A stretch of DNA of 64,000 nucleotides from Rhodanobacteraceae bacterium ZG21-1. GTDB taxonomy: Bacteria; Pseudomonadota; Gammaproteobacteria; Xanthomonadales; Rhodanobacteraceae. The position numbers were made by a program, and so were the translations under genes. Shown here one piece after another: positions 18,941-29,647 of this stretch. The notes under the pieces are model-generated. The model had not been told where the DNA came from and did not search any database. It was given only the letters and a program-made list of their open reading frames with translations. The stretch is from positions 1,612,001 to 1,676,000 of the forward strand of contig JAJEJU010000024.1 of the NCBI GenBank assembly GCA_021390615.1, given 5' to 3'. Positions within the stretch are counted from its first letter, which is position 1. Every line of letters begins with the position of its first letter.

Positions 18941-21900
18941 TCATGTCGCCGTGTGCCGATGGCCGGACGTTGGCGGCAGCATGCCAGCAAAGCCACGTAG
19001 CAGATGGATCGCCACGCGGTGCTCGCCGCCGTCGTCGACCAGCGCGATGCCGGACAGGTCGGTCTGCGCCACGCCGTTGAGCAGCAGCTGCGCCGGGCCC
19101 TCGTCGACCTGGCGCACCTCGATGTGATAGTCGGTCTCGCGATGGCGATAGTGCAGCGTGAAGCCGGGCCAGTCGCGCGGCAGCACCGGCGTCAGGCGCA
19201 GCCGCTCGCCCTCGACGTGCAGGCCCAGCAGCGATTCCACGATCAGCCGATACATCCAGCCGGCCGAGCCGGTGTACCAGCTCCAGCCACCGCGCCCCAC
19301 GTGCGGCGGCACCGCATAGACGTCGGCGGCCACCACATAGGGCTCGACCTTGTAGATCTCGACCTGCGCCGCATCGCGCGCATGGTTGACCGGATTGATC
19401 ATGCGCAGCAGCTCCCAGGCGCGCTCGCTGTCGCCCAGCGCCGCATAGGCCATGGTCGCCCACACCGCCGCATGGGTGTATTGCCCGCCGTTCTCGCGCA
19501 CGCCGGGCACATAGCCCTTGATGTAGCCGGGGTCCAGCGCGGAGCGGTCGAATGGCGGATCGAGCAGTTGCACCAGGCCGGCGTCGCGGCGCACCAGATG
19601 CCGTTCCAGCGAGTCCATCGCCTGCTGCCGGCGCGCATCGCCGGCCGCGCCCGACAGCACCGACCAGCTCTGCGAGATCGAGTCGATGCGGCATTCCTCG
19701 TTGACCGCGGAGCCCAGTGGCGTGCCGTCGTCGAACCAACCGCGCCGATACCAGGCGCCGTCCCAGGCGTGCCGTTCCAGGTTCTCGCGCAGCGTCTCGG
19801 CCTCGGCTTCGCAGCGCGCCGCGAAGGCCTCGTCGTCATGGCGCCGCGCGGTGACCGCGAAGCGCCGCAGCACTTCGTACAGGAAGAAGCCCAGCCACAC
19901 GCTTTCGCCGCGCCCGTGCTCGCCGACCCGGTTCATGCCATCGTTCCAGTCGCCGCTGCCGATCAGCGGCAGGCCGCGCTCGCCGCGCCGCAAGCCGTGC
20001 TCGATGGCGCGCACGCAATGCTGGTACAGCGTATCGCGCCGCTCCGAACGGGCCGGCAGGTCGTAATAGGACTCCTCGCCGGGATTGAGCGGGCGGCCCT
20101 CGACATAGGCGATCGTCTCGTCCAGCACACCGGTGTCGCTGGTGGCGAGCACGTAGCGGCTGGTCGCCAGCGGCAGCCATAGATAGTCGTCCGAGCAGGT
20201 AGTGCGCACGCCGCGGTCCAGCGGCGGATGCCACCAATGCTGCACGTCGCCCTCCGGGAACTGGTGCGCCGCGCACAGCAGCAGGTGCTGACGCGCGCTG
20301 TACGGCGTGGCATGGATCATCGCCATGCTGTCCTGCAGCTGGTCGCGGAAACCGAAGGCGCCGCCGGACTGGTAATAGCCGCTGCGCGCCCAGAAGCGGC
20401 AGGCGATGGTCTGGTACATCAGCCAGCCGTTGGCGAGCACGTCGACCGCCGGATCGGGCGTCTCCACCTGTACCTTGCCGAGGGTCCAGCGCCAGTGCAT
20501 GCGCACCGCATCGAGCGCGTTCTCGGCGGCAGTCGCCCCGCGGAAGCGCTGCGCCAGCCGGCCGGCGTCCTTGGCGTCGCGGCCGACGCCGAGCCGGAAC
20601 ACCAGCTCCTGACGCTCGCCCGCAGCCAGTTCGACGCCAAGCTGGATCGCCGCGCACGGATCAAGCCCGGCACCCACCCGGCCCGACAGCCGCGCCTGCG
20701 CCATCGCCGCGGGTGCACGCAGGCTGCCGTTGCGGCCGATGAATTCGCTGCGGTCGGCGGTGAGGCTGAGCGCGCCCCGCTGCGGCAGGTCGGCATCGAG
20801 GAATCCCACCCGTTCGGGAAACTCCATGTTGTAGGCGTTGTGCGCGAACAGCGCGCCGCTGCCCGGGTCGGTTTCCGACACCACGTGCATTGCCGATTTC
20901 GCGCGCAGGTCGCCGAGCACCCATTCCACGTAGCCGGTGGCCGACAGCCGGCGCGGCCGGCCGGACTCGTTGCGCAGCTTGAGCACGGCGAACTTCACCG
21001 GCGCGTCCAGCGCCACGTACAGCCACAGTTCCGAGCGGATGCCGTCCTCGCGATGCTCGAACACGCTGTAGCCGAAGCCGTGGCGCACGCGGTAGGCGCC
21101 GTCGCCGCGGCGCGGCAGCGGCGTGGGCGACCAGTAGTGGCCGCTCTCCTCGTCGCGCAGATAGAACGCCTCGCCGCTGCCGTCGCCGACCGGGTCGTTC
21201 TCCCACGGGCTGAGGCGAAACTCGTGCGCGTTCTCCGCCCAGGTGTAGCTGCCGCCGCTCTCCGACACCACACAGCCGAAGTCGGGATTGGCCAGGATGT
21301 TCGACCACGGCGCCGGGGTGGCCTGGCCGTCGGCCAGGGTGATCACGTATTCGCTGCCGTCCGCGCTGAAGCCGCCCAGCGCCTGCTCCAGCAGCAGCGG
21401 CTCGGCCGTCGTCGGCAAGGGCGCCGGCTCGGCGCGGCGCGACTGGCTGAGTTCCAGCGCTGGCGGCAGCTTGCTCTTCTCGATGCGCCGCTGCTCGATC
21501 TGTTCGGCCAGGCTGCCGCGGCTGTCGGACACGATCACCCTCGCCACCGACTGCACCAGGATGCGGTCCTCGCTGGACAGCTGCTGCGCCGGGCGCACGA
21601 ACAGGCCGCCGGGGCGGTCGATCAGGCTGGCCTCGGTGCCCGAGGCGATCAGGCCCATGATGAGGTCCTGCAGGTGCTGGCGGTAACCGGCGTGGTCCTC
21701 GTTCCAGATCACCAGGTCCACCGCCAGGCCTTTCAGCCGCCAGTAGGCATGCGCCTGCACCATCTGCCGCACCAGCTCGATGTTGGCCGGATCGGCGATG
21801 CGCAGCAGCACGATCGGCAGGTCGCCGGAGATGGACTGCCCCCACAGGCCGGACTGGCCGCGCCGGTTCGCCCGCAGCACCGCGGCCGGCGCGCGCAGCG

Positions 21901-24900
21901 AGGCGTTGGCGTAGATGATCGAGGCCGCCATGCGCTCGTACAGTCGCGCGTCCGAGGGCGAGGCGTTGAGCTGGCGCAGCAGCACCTGGCTGTGCGTCCA
22001 GGCCAGATCGAACACGCGGTCGGCCAGATGGCGGTCGCGATACTTGCCGATCAGCTGTAGGCAGGCGTCACGACTGTCGCCCACGCCGGTCACCATGTCG
22101 ACGGTGGCCGACTGCTCCGGGTCCAGGCTGATGCGGCAGCGGATCGCCACCACCGGATCGAGCACCGAGCCGCCGCTGCCGGAAAGCCGCTCGACCTGCA
22201 TCGCCTGCGGCTCGGCCAGGTCGCGCGCGCGGCCGACGAAGCGGGCGCGGTCGGTCTCCCAGGACACCTCGTCCGCCGCGACGTCGTGGACCGCCATCTG
22301 GTGGTACATCCACGGCACCTGCTCGTCGCGCGAGCGCGGCCTGCGCGTGCACAGGATGGCCTGCTGCGGCTCCAGCCATTCGGTCTGCACGAACAGCTTG
22401 CTGAAGGCGGGGTGCATGGCGTCGGCGATGGCCGGCGCCAGCACCACTTCGCCGTAGCTGGTCAGCTCGATGGTGCGCCGGATCCGCCCGCGGTTGGTGA
22501 CGCGCACACGGCGCAGCTCGATGTCGTCCTCCGGCGACACCACGATCTCGGTGTGGGCGTCGAAGTCGCGTTCGCGCACGCGGAACTCGGCGCGCGCCTC
22601 GGAGAAAATCGCCTCGTAGCGCTCCGGCTGGCGCCGGGTCGGCTGGTAGGCGCCGGACCAGTAGGCGCCGCTGGCGACGTCGCGCAGGTAGCAGAACATG
22701 CCCCAGTGATCGCGCGTGGTGTCCTCGCTCCAGCGGGTCACCGCCAGCTCGCGGCAACGGCTGTAGCCGCCGCCGGTATGCGTGACCATCACGTGGTAGC
22801 GCCCGTTCGACAGCAGCTGCACCGACGGCCGCGGCAGGTCGGTTTCGGTGAACACGCGCAGCGGCGTGTCGGTGCCGTCCGAGGCCAGCTTCAGCCCAGG
22901 GAATTCCGAGGCATGCAGGTATTCGGCGGCGGTCTTCGGCACACGTTCCTGCAGCAGCAGCATGGTGGCGCGGAACTGCGGATCCGCCTCGAAGCGCCGC
23001 TGCATCGGCTGGCCCAGCAGCAGGTAGGCCAGCGACAGCAGGCTCATGCCCTGGTGATGGGCCATGTACGACTTCACCGTAACCGAGTTCTGCCCCTGCG
23101 GCAGGCGCGCCGGCGTGTAGTCCACCGCCTCGTACATGCCCAGCCGTCCGCGCTGCCCTTCGCCGGCCAATCGCTGCAGGTTCGCGCAGGCCTCGGTCGG
23201 CGCCACCATCAGCGCCAGCACGGTGGCGTAAGGCGCGATCACCACGTCCTCGCCGAGGCCGCGCTTGAGGCCCAGGCCGGGCACGCCGAAGGCGCGGTAC
23301 TGATAGTTGAAGTGCACGTCGAAGGCGTTGTAGCCCGACTCCGACACGCCCCATGGAATGCCCAGCTGGCTGCCGTATTCGATCTGCCTGGCCACCGCCG
23401 CACGGCAGCTCTGCTCGAGCAAGGTGCCCTGATAGCCAGGCATCACCAGCATCGGCATCAGGTATTCGAACATCGAGCCGGACCAGGACAGCAGCACCGG
23501 CTCGCCGCGCGTGGTGGTCAGCAGGCGGCCGAGGGTGAACCAGCTCTCCTGCGGCAATTGGCCCTGCGCGATCGCCACGAAATTGGTCAGCCGCGCCTCC
23601 GAGGCGAGCAAGTCGTAGTAGCCGGCGTCCAGGCGGCGCTCGCCCACGTTGTAGCCGATCGACAGCAGGTCGCGCGTAGCGTCGTAGAGGAAGCCGTAGT
23701 CCATCACCGCCAGCTCGCCGGCGAGCTGCGCCAGCGCGTGCAGCTCGGCGAGACGCAGCTTGGCGAGCTGGCGCGCCTCGCCGAGCACGGCACGCTGCTC
23801 GGCCGCCCAGGGTTCGAGATCGAGCTGCGCCAGCCGGCGCCAGCTCGGCATGCCGATCGACGATGCCGGCAAGTTCAACGCGAAGGCCAACTCTCCGTCC
23901 AAGTCGGCGCACTGGCGCAACAAGGCCTGCAGCCAGAACTCAGCCTCGCTCTGCGCTTCCGGCGCCAGCGTCGCCGCCAGTTCTTCGGCCTGGGTGCGCC
24001 AGCGCCGCACCGCCTGCGCCGCTTCGGGCAAGGAAGTGGGCGGTGTCGTGCGCAAGGCCGCCAGCGCCTGTCGCAACGGTTCCAGCGGCGTCGCGTGCCG
24101 GCCGCCCAGGGTTTCGCGCAGGATGCCCAGCGTATCGGCCAGGCCGTCCAGTTGGCGCGGCTCGAACAGGGGCGTGTCGGCCAGCGCCAGCAGCCCCGGA
24201 CGCAAGGTCAGCAGGTGGCCGGCGAGATTGCCGCTGTCCACCGTGGAAATGTAGTGCGGCGCCAGCGGCTGCAGGCTCTGCGTGTCGTACCAGTTGTAGA
24301 AGTGCCGGCGATAGCGCGGCAGCGCCTGCATCGTGCGCAGGGTGTGGCCGCTGCGCTCGAGCACGCGGCCGAGGCTGGCAAAGCCGAAATCGAAGGCGGC
24401 CAGGTTGGCCAGCAAGGCCAGGCCCATATTGGTCGGCGAGGTGCGATGGGCCACCGCCGCCACCGGCGACTCCTGCATGTTGTCGGGCGGCAGCCAGTGA
24501 TCGTCCGCTCCGACCTGGGTTTCGAAGAAGGCCCAGGTGCGCCGCGCCAGGCGGCGCAGAAAGCGCAGCTGGCTGCGTGAGGGCGAGAAGGCGCCGTCGC
24601 TGCGCGGCCGACCGACCCGCCATGCCAGCAAGGGACCGAGCAGCCACAGCAGCAGGAACGGCGCCGCGATCGGCAGCCCTTCGGGTCGCCACGACGCCAG
24701 TTCCAGCGCCACCAGCAAGGCCAGCGCCGGCCCGGCCCACATCAGGCGATACAGCCCGGCCAGCCGATTGGTGCTGGTCCGCGCCACCTCGCTGGAAGGA
24801 CGCCATTGCAGCAGGTGCCGCCGGCTCGCGCCGACTCGCCACAGCGTACGCAGGATGGCGTCCAGGCTATACGCGGCCTCGTGCGGCAGCCAGGCCAGCA

Positions 24901-27613
24901 GCAGCCCGGCCTGGGCGAAATACTCCGCCGCGCTGCGCCAGCTCGCGCGCAGGTGCTGGCGCAGCAGCACGTCGCGCGACTTGTGCAGCAGGCCGAGCAG
25001 GCTGGACAGCAGCGGCAGGGTCAGCACGATCGCCAGCAGGCCCAGCGTCCACTCCAGTACGGGCGTGGCGCGGATCCAGCCGAACAGCAGCAAGGCCAGC
25101 AGCGAGGCCGGCACCAGGCTGCGCCGCAGGTTGTCGGCGATCTTCCAGCGCGACAGCGCCGACAAGGTATTGCGGCTATGGCCGCCGCCGCGGTTGGGCA
25201 CCCACGGCAGCAGCCACGGCAGCAGCTGCCAGTCGCCGCGGATCCAGCGATGGCGGCGGCTGACGTCCGCGCCGTAGCTGGCGGGATATTCCTCGTACAG
25301 CTGCACGTCGCTGAGCAGGCCCGAGCGCGCGTAGCAGCCTTCGACCAGATCGTGGCTGAGCACGCTGTTGTCGGGGAAGCGCTCGGCCACCGCGCGCTCG
25401 AACACATCGACGTCGTAGATGCCCTTGCCGATGAACGAGCCCTCGCCGAACAAGTCCTGGTAGACGTCGGAGACCATCCGCGTATAGGGATCGATACCGG
25501 CATCGCTGCCGAACAGCCGCGCATAGGCCGAGCGCGCGGCGCTGGGCAGGCTCACGCCGACCCGCGGTTGCAGGATCGCGTAGCCCGACACCACGCGCCG
25601 CCGGCGCGGGTCGTAGACCGGCTGGTTGAGCGGGTGCGCCATCGCGCTGATGAACTGCTGCGCCGATTCGCGCGGCAGCTGGGTGTCGGTGTCCAGCGTG
25701 ATCACGTAGCGCACGCTGCCGAGCAGGGTGAGGTCGCCGACAACCAGCGCGAAGCGATCGCGGCCGTGGCCGCGCAGCAGCGCATTCAATTCGAACAGCT
25801 TGCCGCGCTTGCGCTCGTAGCCCATCCACAGCTTGTCCGCCGCGTTCCAGCGGCGCGGGCGGTGAAACAGGTAGAAGCGGTCGGCGCGCCCGGTCGCGTA
25901 CTTGCTGTTCAAGGCCTCCACGCGCTGCTGGGCCAGGCGCAGCAGCGGCGCGTCCTGTTCCAGCGTCTCGGCGTCGGCGTCGGTGAAATCGGTAAGCAGG
26001 GCGAACAGCAGGTTTTCGTCGCGGTTGGCCAGGTAGCGCACTTCCAGGCCTTCCACCAGTTCTTCGACGTCGCGTTCGCGCGAGAACATGCTCGGCACCA
26101 CCACCAGGGTGCGCGCCGAGGTCGGGATGCCAGCCTGATAGTCCATCCGCGGCAGCATTTCCGGCGCCACCAGCAGCGCGGCGAGCCAGTTGACCAGGCC
26201 GATCGCCAGCTGGCTGGCCAGCAGCAGCGCGGGCAGCGCCAGCACCGCCAGGGCCCAGTGCGGCAGACCGTCGAGCCAGGCGCTGCGCAGCAGCGGCAGC
26301 GCCAGCGCCGCCGAAAGCAGCAGGATCGCGCCGAGGTAGAAACCCAGCGGCGCCCGCTGGATCGCGCGCTGCACACGGAAGCCCCAGCGATGACGCACAC
26401 CGAGCTGACGCTCCAGCGCGCGCACGCCCTCACCCACCAGGTGATAGCCGACATGCGCCTGCGGCAACACCGCCGCCGCGCCCTGCCCGTGCGCGACGGC
26501 CTGCGCCAGCACCGCCCGCGCCACTTCCGGCTCGGCCCTGCCGCTGCCGCGGGCCAGCCGCTCGATGGCGTGGCGGTAGTGGTCGCGCGTGGCGAAATCC
26601 ATCGCCGCATAGACGCCGGCCGGCTCCTGCCGCAGCAGATCCTCGACCAGGCTCATGCGCTCGACGAAGTCGCGCCAGTCCACCGCAGCCAGCAGGCGCA
26701 GGCTGCCGATGCTGTTGCCGATCGAGACCTGGTCCGCCGCCTGCTGCTGCGCTTCCTGCTGCACCAGGTGCTCGACGCTGAGGCCGGACTCGGCCAGGCG
26801 CTGCTCGATCCAGGTCAGCGGCATCGCCAGCACCGGGCTCTGCCCCTGCAGGCGCCGCGCCAGTTCGGCGACGAAGGAGCTGGACATCGGCGGGCCCGAG
26901 CGCGCCATGTCGGCCACCGCGAGAATCACGCTCTTCGGGTCGCTCTCGGCGACCTCGGTCATGGTGTCGGCCCATTCGCTGGCCAGGTTGCGATCGTGCC
27001 AGTCGCCCACTACGCGGGTGGCCACGCGGCGCAGATTCTCGATCAGCGCCAGGCGCAGCATGATCGGGATCGCCCACAGCTCGCCCAGCGCAAGCGGCTT
27101 CGCCGTCTGGTAAGCCGCCACGAAGCGGCTGAGGCTGTCGCTGTCGACCCGGCCGTCGCCGTGCGCGATGGTCTCCAGCGCAAGATCGTAGACGCGCGGC
27201 AGGCCGGCCGAAGGCCCTTCGGCGAGACAGGGCAGTTCGCGGCTGTAGCCCTTGGGCAGATGCCGCTGGGCGATGCGGATCTGCTCCTCGATCAGGTAGT
27301 AGTTGTCCAGCAGCCATTCGCCGGCCGGGGTGATCCGCCGGTTGGCCTGGGTGGCTGCGGTCAGGGTCTCGCAGGCATGCGCCAGCACCACGTCGTTTTC
27401 GGCCAGGCGACCGAGCAGCAGATCCGCCGAGGGCTTGCGCTGCAGCCGGTGCAGGCCGGCCAGCGCCACGCCGTGGCGTTCCATCTGCTCGGCGCCGAAC
27501 AGCTCGGCGCGCAGGGCAGTCTCAGCATCCTGCGCACGCAGGCGCTGCATGCTGCGTGCTCGTTTCAGCCTGGTCGGGCCGGAGGTGCTGGCCATCGGGC
27601 GTCGGCGCTCCAT
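18941..27613 (-). CDS. ndvB: Cyclic beta-1,2-glucan synthase, NdvB/ChvB type
   Basis: 2890 residues, close to Agrobacterium ChvB. An N-terminal ~400-residue region is followed by membrane segments near residue 425 ('FYLGAILLLSAALALPLL') and a GT84 glycosyltransferase with 'ITLDTDTQLP' (about 638) and 'RHRWIRGDWQ' (about 788). More membrane segments lie at about 833-876 and 953-998. The middle glycoamylase-like transglycosylase (cyclisation, GH189-type) has 'DDHWLPPDN', 'RTSPTNMGL' and 'LGIPWGVSESGYN'. The C-terminal GH94 part has two sandwiches (from about 1584 and 2074) and a barrel with 'FRDQLQDSMA' and 'GSGDWNDGMN' near 2554. It polymerises UDP-glucose into beta-1,2-glucan at the inner membrane and sets its length. 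The start is uncertain: Met7 (27595) and Met22 (27550) are alternatives. No NdvA exporter is in the window. The product could be linear rather than cyclic. Confidence 0.92.
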   Translation of the reverse strand: MERRRPMASTSGPTRLKRARSMQRLRAQDAETALRAELFGAEQMERHGVALAGLHRLQRKPSADLLLGRLAENDVVLAHACETLTAATQANRRITPAGEWLLDNYYLIEEQIRIAQRHLPKGYSRELPCLAEGPSAGLPRVYDLALETIAHGDGRVDSDSLSRFVAAYQTAKPLALGELWAIPIMLRLALIENLRRVATRVVGDWHDRNLASEWADTMTEVAESDPKSVILAVADMARSGPPMSSSFVAELARRLQGQSPVLAMPLTWIEQRLAESGLSVEHLVQQEAQQQAADQVSIGNSIGSLRLLAAVDWRDFVERMSLVEDLLRQEPAGVYAAMDFATRDHYRHAIERLARGSGRAEPEVARAVLAQAVAHGQGAAAVLPQAHVGYHLVGEGVRALERQLGVRHRWGFRVQRAIQRAPLGFYLGAILLLSAALALPLLRSAWLDGLPHWALAVLALPALLLASQLAIGLVNWLAALLVAPEMLPRMDYQAGIPTSARTLVVVPSMFSRERDVEELVEGLEVRYLANRDENLLFALLTDFTDADAETLEQDAPLLRLAQQRVEALNSKYATGRADRFYLFHRPRRWNAADKLWMGYERKRGKLFELNALLRGHGRDRFALVVGDLTLLGSVRYVITLDTDTQLPRESAQQFISAMAHPLNQPVYDPRRRRVVSGYAILQPRVGVSLPSAARSAYARLFGSDAGIDPYTRMVSDVYQDLFGEGSFIGKGIYDVDVFERAVAERFPDNSVLSHDLVEGCYARSGLLSDVQLYEEYPASYGADVSRRHRWIRGDWQLLPWLLPWVPNRGGGHSRNTLSALSRWKIADNLRRSLVPASLLALLLFGWIRATPVLEWTLGLLAIVLTLPLLSSLLGLLHKSRDVLLRQHLRASWRSAAEYFAQAGLLLAWLPHEAAYSLDAILRTLWRVGASRRHLLQWRPSSEVARTSTNRLAGLYRLMWAGPALALLVALELASWRPEGLPIAAPFLLLWLLGPLLAWRVGRPRSDGAFSPSRSQLRFLRRLARRTWAFFETQVGADDHWLPPDNMQESPVAAVAHRTSPTNMGLALLANLAAFDFGFASLGRVLERSGHTLRTMQALPRYRRHFYNWYDTQSLQPLAPHYISTVDSGNLAGHLLTLRPGLLALADTPLFEPRQLDGLADTLGILRETLGGRHATPLEPLRQALAALRTTPPTSLPEAAQAVRRWRTQAEELAATLAPEAQSEAEFWLQALLRQCADLDGELAFALNLPASSIGMPSWRRLAQLDLEPWAAEQRAVLGEARQLAKLRLAELHALAQLAGELAVMDYGFLYDATRDLLSIGYNVGERRLDAGYYDLLASEARLTNFVAIAQGQLPQESWFTLGRLLTTTRGEPVLLSWSGSMFEYLMPMLVMPGYQGTLLEQSCRAAVARQIEYGSQLGIPWGVSESGYNAFDVHFNYQYRAFGVPGLGLKRGLGEDVVIAPYATVLALMVAPTEACANLQRLAGEGQRGRLGMYEAVDYTPARLPQGQNSVTVKSYMAHHQGMSLLSLAYLLLGQPMQRRFEADPQFRATMLLLQERVPKTAAEYLHASEFPGLKLASDGTDTPLRVFTETDLPRPSVQLLSNGRYHVMVTHTGGGYSRCRELAVTRWSEDTTRDHWGMFCYLRDVASGAYWSGAYQPTRRQPERYEAIFSEARAEFRVRERDFDAHTEIVVSPEDDIELRRVRVTNRGRIRRTIELTSYGEVVLAPAIADAMHPAFSKLFVQTEWLEPQQAILCTRRPRSRDEQVPWMYHQMAVHDVAADEVSWETDRARFVGRARDLAEPQAMQVERLSGSGGSVLDPVVAIRCRISLDPEQSATVDMVTGVGDSRDACLQLIGKYRDRHLADRVFDLAWTHSQVLLRQLNASPSDARLYERMAASIIYANASLRAPAAVLRANRRGQSGLWGQSISGDLPIVLLRIADPANIELVRQMVQAHAYWRLKGLAVDLVIWNEDHAGYRQHLQDLIMGLIASGTEASLIDRPGGLFVRPAQQLSSEDRILVQSVARVIVSDSRGSLAEQIEQRRIEKSKLPPALELSQSRRAEPAPLPTTAEPLLLEQALGGFSADGSEYVITLADGQATPAPWSNILANPDFGCVVSESGGSYTWAENAHEFRLSPWENDPVGDGSGEAFYLRDEESGHYWSPTPLPRRGDGAYRVRHGFGYSVFEHREDGIRSELWLYVALDAPVKFAVLKLRNESGRPRRLSATGYVEWVLGDLRAKSAMHVVSETDPGSGALFAHNAYNMEFPERVGFLDADLPQRGALSLTADRSEFIGRNGSLRAPAAMAQARLSGRVGAGLDPCAAIQLGVELAAGERQELVFRLGVGRDAKDAGRLAQRFRGATAAENALDAVRMHWRWTLGKVQVETPDPAVDVLANGWLMYQTIACRFWARSGYYQSGGAFGFRDQLQDSMAMIHATPYSARQHLLLCAAHQFPEGDVQHWWHPPLDRGVRTTCSDDYLWLPLATSRYVLATSDTGVLDETIAYVEGRPLNPGEESYYDLPARSERRDTLYQHCVRAIEHGLRRGERGLPLIGSGDWNDGMNRVGEHGRGESVWLGFFLYEVLRRFAVTARRHDDEAFAARCEAEAETLRENLERHAWDGAWYRRGWFDDGTPLGSAVNEECRIDSISQSWSVLSGAAGDARRQQAMDSLERHLVRRDAGLVQLLDPPFDRSALDPGYIKGYVPGVRENGGQYTHAAVWATMAYAALGDSERAWELLRMINPVNHARDAAQVEIYKVEPYVVAADVYAVPPHVGRGGWSWYTGSAGWMYRLIVESLLGLHVEGERLRLTPVLPRDWPGFTLHYRHRETDYHIEVRQVDEGPAQLLLNGVAQTDLSGIALVDDGGEHRVAIHLLRGFAGMLPPTSGHRHTAT

Positions 27614-27983
27614 CGGATGGTTGAGATCGCGATTGCGCCGAAGCCTGCTTCAGGGCCGCCCAATTGAGCGGGACATTCCATCGTCATGCGCAACCATTCA
27701 TGGCGTCGGGAAGCTCGCGCTTCCTCACTCATAAATAGGCTTGTGCGCGTGAAGAAAAAGTACGAGAGCGGCACGCCGCGCGCTCGTTGGCATGCGCCAT
27801 CCTTGCTATGCCGCGGATCGAGCGCAGAGGCCGAGGACTCCTCCTTGTGAACGTGCGCCATCGATCAGGATCGCGAATAGCCAGCAGCACGTCGCTCGCC
27901 AACGCATCCGATGAATCGGTGACCTGCAGCGATCGATCAAGCCCGAGCCGCCTCGTACCGGCGCGCGGCGCCGTTGCCGCCGC
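27614..27983. promoter_or_regulatory. Upstream region of ndvB
   Basis: 370 bases with no supported gene. It carries the ndvB promoter on the minus strand. The only AT-rich patch is near 27722-27765; read on the minus strand it has CTTTTT and TATTTA 17 bases apart, a weak -35/-10 candidate. Otherwise I see nothing in it. Confidence 0.35.
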
Positions 27984-28289
27984 TCAGAAGAACGAGGCGA
28001 CGAACACGAAGAACGGTACGGCGAATCCGGCAAAGATCAGGGTGAGCAGGCCCAGGATCAGGGTATGGCGGCGCAAAGGAATAAAGGCCAGCCACGCCAG
28101 CAGCAGGAACAGCACGAACCACAGCGGCATCTGGAACATCGCCGCATAGCCCGAGCCTCCCTCGAAATGGGAGACGTGCCTGGCCTCGACGAAGGCGACG
28201 GCGGCCCAGCCGGCGAAAGTCATGCAGGCAAAGAAGCTGCACAGGAAATACGCGAGCTGCAAAAACGGCACCAGCGACTTCAGCTTCAT
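27984..28289 (-). CDS. Small membrane protein, unknown
   Basis: 101 residues, almost entirely hydrophobic, with about three membrane spans ('LAYFLCSFFACMTFAGWAAV', 'MPLWFVLFLLLAWLAFIPL', 'LILGLLTLIFAGFAVPFF'). It starts MKLKSL, with GGA about seven bases upstream. I do not recognise a family. It sits downstream of zipA where many relatives have ligA, and may be co-transcribed with zipA. Confidence 0.65.
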   Translation of the reverse strand: MKLKSLVPFLQLAYFLCSFFACMTFAGWAAVAFVEARHVSHFEGGSGYAAMFQMPLWFVLFLLLAWLAFIPLRRHTLILGLLTLIFAGFAVPFFVFVASFF

Positions 28290-28484
28290 GGTCGTATCCA
28301 GATATCCCTATCGGTGCCGCCGGCCTCGGATCGATTCGAGCACATGGGGCAGAGCTTATGCCCGTGCCAGCCTAATCCAAGCGGTTGAGCTTGCAGGCAT
28401 CGCAGCAAGCCCGTGCGGTGGTGCGGATCACCGCCATCGCCTCAAAGCGCTGCACGAGCGGATGAGAGCTTGGCCCGGCCTCGT

Positions 28485-29504
28485 CTAGCGGCCGAAGATG
28501 ATCTCGCCGCCTTCGTGGTCGCGGTCCCAGCCGCGCAGTTCGTCGCGGATGTGCGCGATGCGCTGGCGCCCCAGCGCATTGCGCTCCTCGTCCAGCACCT
28601 GCCCGTCGAGCAGTTCGGCCAGCCGCTGCGCGGTGGGCAGCATCGCGTCCCAGGCGTCCAGCGCCGGCAGCGGCGCCGGCAGCGCCATGAAGAAACTGAG
28701 GCCGGGCGTGCGCAGGGCGTCGACGCGGCTCAGGTCGAAATTGCCCGGCTTCAGCATATTGGCCACGCTGAAGATCGGGCCCACTTCGCGCTTGCCGTCG
28801 AGCAGGCGGTGATAGATGCCCATGTCGCCGTATTCCAGGCCGGCCTTCTCGGCAGCCACCACCAGCTCGGCGCCGCTGAACGACTGGTTCTCGCGCGCCA
28901 CCACGAACAGCGTGACGATGCGCTCCACCGGCACTTGGGCCGGACGCCGACCGAGGTTGCTGCGCGGCGGCGGCATCGGCGCCGCCGGGGTCGGTGCAGG
29001 CGCGGGCGCCGGTACGGGGGCGGCGGCCACCGGAGCGACGTGGCCAGGCGCCACCGGCGCAGCGCCGGTCTCGAACAAGGTGCTCGGCGCACGCAGCGCA
29101 TCGATGATCGAAGCGGCCGGACCGGTCGCCTTGACCGGAGCCGGCGCCGAGGCCGGCGCGTTCGCCGCGCGTTCGCCGGCGAGGGTGGCGCCGAGCCGCT
29201 CCAGCTCCTCGCGCAGGCCGACATCCAGCTCGCCCTGCTGTGCGCCCGGTTCCGAGCGCATGCGCGGCGAGGGATCGTCGAGCGCGGTGAAGGCATCGCC
29301 GTCCAGCGGCTGCTCGTCGCCGAAGGTGGGCTCGCGCCGCTCGCCGGTGCCGCCGCCCTGCTCGGGCTGGGGTCGCCGCGTGCCCTGCTCCTTCTTCGGC
29401 TGGCCGAACAGCCAGATGCCGACAAGCAGCAGCACGCCGACGATCAACAGCGGAATGCCGACGGCGGGATTCCAGGCAAGGGCGAGTGCGAATGGCAAGG
29501 TCAT
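28485..29504 (-). CDS. zipA: Cell division protein ZipA
   Basis: 339 residues with the ZipA plan. An N-terminal membrane anchor ('VGIPLLIVGVLLLVGIWLFG') is followed by a charged stretch and a long Pro/Ala-rich linker (about residues 110-195). The C-terminal FtsZ-binding domain contains 'ERIVTLFVVARENQSFSGAE', 'GLEYGDMGIYHR', 'FSVANMLKPGNFD' and 'TPGLSFFMALP'. It tethers FtsZ to the inner membrane in the divisome. The start at 29504 is preferred because GGGA precedes it and the anchor then begins near the N-terminus. The position directly after smc is the conserved gammaproteobacterial order. Confidence 0.9.
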   Translation of the reverse strand: MTLPFALALAWNPAVGIPLLIVGVLLLVGIWLFGQPKKEQGTRRPQPEQGGGTGERREPTFGDEQPLDGDAFTALDDPSPRMRSEPGAQQGELDVGLREELERLGATLAGERAANAPASAPAPVKATGPAASIIDALRAPSTLFETGAAPVAPGHVAPVAAAPVPAPAPAPTPAAPMPPPRSNLGRRPAQVPVERIVTLFVVARENQSFSGAELVVAAEKAGLEYGDMGIYHRLLDGKREVGPIFSVANMLKPGNFDLSRVDALRTPGLSFFMALPAPLPALDAWDAMLPTAQRLAELLDGQVLDEERNALGRQRIAHIRDELRGWDRDHEGGEIIFGR

Positions 29505-29647
29505 GGCGATTCCCAAATGTTCTCGCATTCAACCATGAACGCGAAGCTAGTACCGCAGCCGTCCATGACCGCGTTTCATGTTCACTCTGGCGCCCGTCCT
29601 TGAGCGCAGGCATGCCAGGCGGCCATCCGTGACCGCCATTGCTACGG

